From DASRAU01 sp036005805 (GTDB lineage Bacteria > Acidobacteriota > Polarisedimenticolia > Gp22-AA2), in assembly GCA_036005805.1 (NCBI GenBank), contig DASYQE010000357.1, positions 1 to 7,224 on the forward strand: DNA of 7,224 bases. The letters are read 5' to 3'. Below the pieces are notes generated by a model, which was given only the letters and a program-made list of their open reading frames with translations, was not told the origin of the DNA and did no database searches. This document shows, one piece after another, positions 6,081-7,224 of the stretch (position 1 is its first letter; every line of letters starts with the position of its first letter). The translations under genes were made by a program, and so were the position numbers.

Positions 6081-6466
6081 TCGATCACATCGTGGTGAAT
6101 GTCCGGGACATCAAGGCCAGCCGCCGCTTCTACGACCAGGCGCTGGCGCCGCTCGGTTACCGCCTCATCAAGGAATTCCCCGGCGGGATCGGCTACGGCC
6201 TCGGCGCCAAGGCCGATTACTGGATGATGCAGCGCGAGCCGGCTTCGACGGAAGTGCACGTGGCCTTCCACTGCGGCACCCGGTCGCTCGTGGACGCGTT
6301 CCATGCCGCCGCGGTGCGCGCCGGCGGGAAGGACAACGGCGCGCCGGGCCTGCGGACGCGCTATCACGCCGACTACTACGGCGCGTTCGTCCTCGACCCG
6401 GACGGCAACAACATCGAGGCGGTGTGCCACGAGGCGCAGCCCGCGGGGAAAAGCGGCCGGTCGTGA
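6077..6466 (+). CDS. VOC-superfamily protein (glyoxalase/bleomycin-resistance/dioxygenase fold)
   Basis: The product has 129 residues, the length of a single-module VOC protein with two beta-alpha-beta-beta-beta units. It opens with IDHIVVNVRDIKASRRFYDQ and continues with ALAPLGYRLI. The second module contains EVHVAF and closes with GAFVLDPDGNNIEAVCHE. H4, H61 and E114 occupy the usual metal-ligand positions, so it is probably a metal-dependent enzyme, but the substrate cannot be read from the sequence; related single-domain proteins include glyoxalase-like and fosfomycin/bleomycin-resistance-like members. The GTG start at 6077 is chosen because AAAGGAG is 7 bases upstream and the protein then begins at the first strand; an upstream in-frame extension would lie inside the DUF4126 gene. 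It overlaps both neighbours by 4 bases (GTGA), indicating translational coupling. Confidence 0.93.
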   Translation: MIDHIVVNVRDIKASRRFYDQALAPLGYRLIKEFPGGIGYGLGAKADYWMMQREPASTEVHVAFHCGTRSLVDAFHAAAVRAGGKDNGAPGLRTRYHADYYGAFVLDPDGNNIEAVCHEAQPAGKSGRS

Positions 6467-7224
6467 GCGCCGCGCGCCGCGCCGCCGCGCCGCCGGTCGG
6501 CTTCGTGTGGCACGACCGGTGTCTCCCGCACGACAACGGCCCGGGCCATCCGGAGCGGCCGCAGCGGCTGACGGCCATCCGCGATCGACTCGAGCGCGGC
6601 GGCGTGCTGGCGCGGCTGCTGGCCATCACCCCGGAGCCGGCGCCGCTCGAGGCGCTCGCACGCGTTCACGACGAGGCGTACGTCGAGGCCCTGCGGCGCG
6701 TCTGCGCCCGCGCGCCCGTGCGGCTCGATCCCGACACCGGCGTGTCGGAGGGATCCTGGGCGGCGGCGCTGCTCTCCGCCGGCGGCGGCATCGCGGCGGT
6801 CGACGCCGTGATGGAAGGGCGCGCCCGATCCGCGTTCGTCTGCACGCGCCCTCCCGGGCATCACGCCGAGCGGGATCGGGCCATGGGCTTCTGCCTCTTC
6901 AACAACATCGCCGTGGCGGCGCGCCACGCGCAGGACCGCCACGGCGTCGAGCGCGTCGCGATCGTGGACTGGGATGTGCACCACGGCAACGGCACGCAGC
7001 ACCTGTTCGAGGACGACGGCACGATCCTGTACATCAGCACGCACGAGTGGCCCTTCTATCCGGGAACGGGCGCGCGCGGCGAGCGCGGCCGCGGCAGAGG
7101 GATCGGGACCACGATCAACCTGCCGCTGCCGGCGGGCTCGGGGGATGACGAGTACGAGCGCCTGTTCGAGACCGTCGTCCTCCCGGCGATCGAGTCCTTC
7201 GCGCCGGGGCTCGTGCTGATCTCC
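6463..7224 (+). CDS. Histone deacetylase / acetylpolyamine amidohydrolase family protein (partial, C-terminus off window)
   Basis: This is a zinc-dependent deacetylase of the arginase/deacetylase fold. Bacterial members remove acetyl groups from polyamines, acetoin-related or other small acyl-amide substrates, and possibly from proteins; the exact substrate is unknown here. The visible 254 residues include GHPERPQR (28-35), RVHDEAYV (67-74), RPPGHHA with catalytic H133/H134, GFCLFNNIA (142-150), DWDVHHGNGTQ with zinc ligands D171 and H173 (charge-relay D169), STHEWPFYPGTG (192-203) and INLPLPAGSGD (218-228). The sequence stops at LVLIS, just before the usual AGFD segment, so the third zinc aspartate and the catalytic tyrosine are outside the window. 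The GTG start at 6463 overlaps the VOC stop as GTGA; its ribosome site is weak (GGGGAAAA), consistent with coupling. The N-terminus before HPERP has an alanine/arginine-rich lead of about ten residues. Confidence 0.96.
   Translation, partial: MSAARRAAAPPVGFVWHDRCLPHDNGPGHPERPQRLTAIRDRLERGGVLARLLAITPEPAPLEALARVHDEAYVEALRRVCARAPVRLDPDTGVSEGSWAAALLSAGGGIAAVDAVMEGRARSAFVCTRPPGHHAERDRAMGFCLFNNIAVAARHAQDRHGVERVAIVDWDVHHGNGTQHLFEDDGTILYISTHEWPFYPGTGARGERGRGRGIGTTINLPLPAGSGDDEYERLFETVVLPAIESFAPGLVLIS

Overview
The window is about 7.2 kb of very GC-rich bacterial DNA (by eye near 70% G+C, with third codon positions almost all G or C). It is densely packed, with genes on both strands and several 4-base stop/start overlaps. 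The gene families are chromosomal housekeeping and stress types. There are no insertion sequences, phage genes, CRISPR arrays, tRNAs or rRNAs. A sigma-54 activator with a bacterial Hsp20, two UspA proteins, a DUF4126 protein and a histone-deacetylase-like amidohydrolase would suit a high-GC environmental Gram-negative such as an Acidobacteriota, Myxococcota/Desulfobacterota or related lineage. The sequence alone does not fix the phylum.

Region 1 (1-2692, minus strand) is a two-component system. A soluble histidine kinase with two GAF domains is followed, with a GTGA overlap, by an NtrC-type response regulator. The regulator keeps its receiver domain and most of its AAA+ sigma-54-activation domain (GAFTGA loop present) and runs off the left edge, so its DNA-binding end is not visible.

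Region 2 (2722-4255, minus strand) is a stress operon, hsp20 - uspA-like - uspA-like, with short gaps. It ends at a perfect 12-bp GC stem just before the kinase gene.

Region 3 (4256-4558) is a 303-bp divergent control region. On the minus strand, 50 bp or so before hsp20, there is a good -24/-12 (sigma-54) promoter match. On the plus strand, before the next gene, there is a second, somewhat weaker -24/-12 match. Between them lies a perfect 10-bp inverted repeat with a 20-bp spacer. Because a sigma-54 activator is encoded next door, the natural hypothesis is that the kinase/regulator pair controls both the Hsp20/UspA operon and the divergent gene.

Region 4 (4559-5412) holds two convergent small genes. 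One encodes an uncharacterised 136-residue protein with a C-x2-C-x5-H-x2-C cluster (plus strand). The other encodes a single-span membrane-anchored protein of unknown function (minus strand). A compact GC hairpin separates them.

Region 5 (5520-7224, plus strand) is a tightly coupled operon of a DUF4126 membrane protein, a VOC-fold (glyoxalase/bleomycin-resistance-like) protein and a histone deacetylase/acetylpolyamine amidohydrolase family enzyme. The last gene runs off the right edge. Both junctions are GTGA overlaps.
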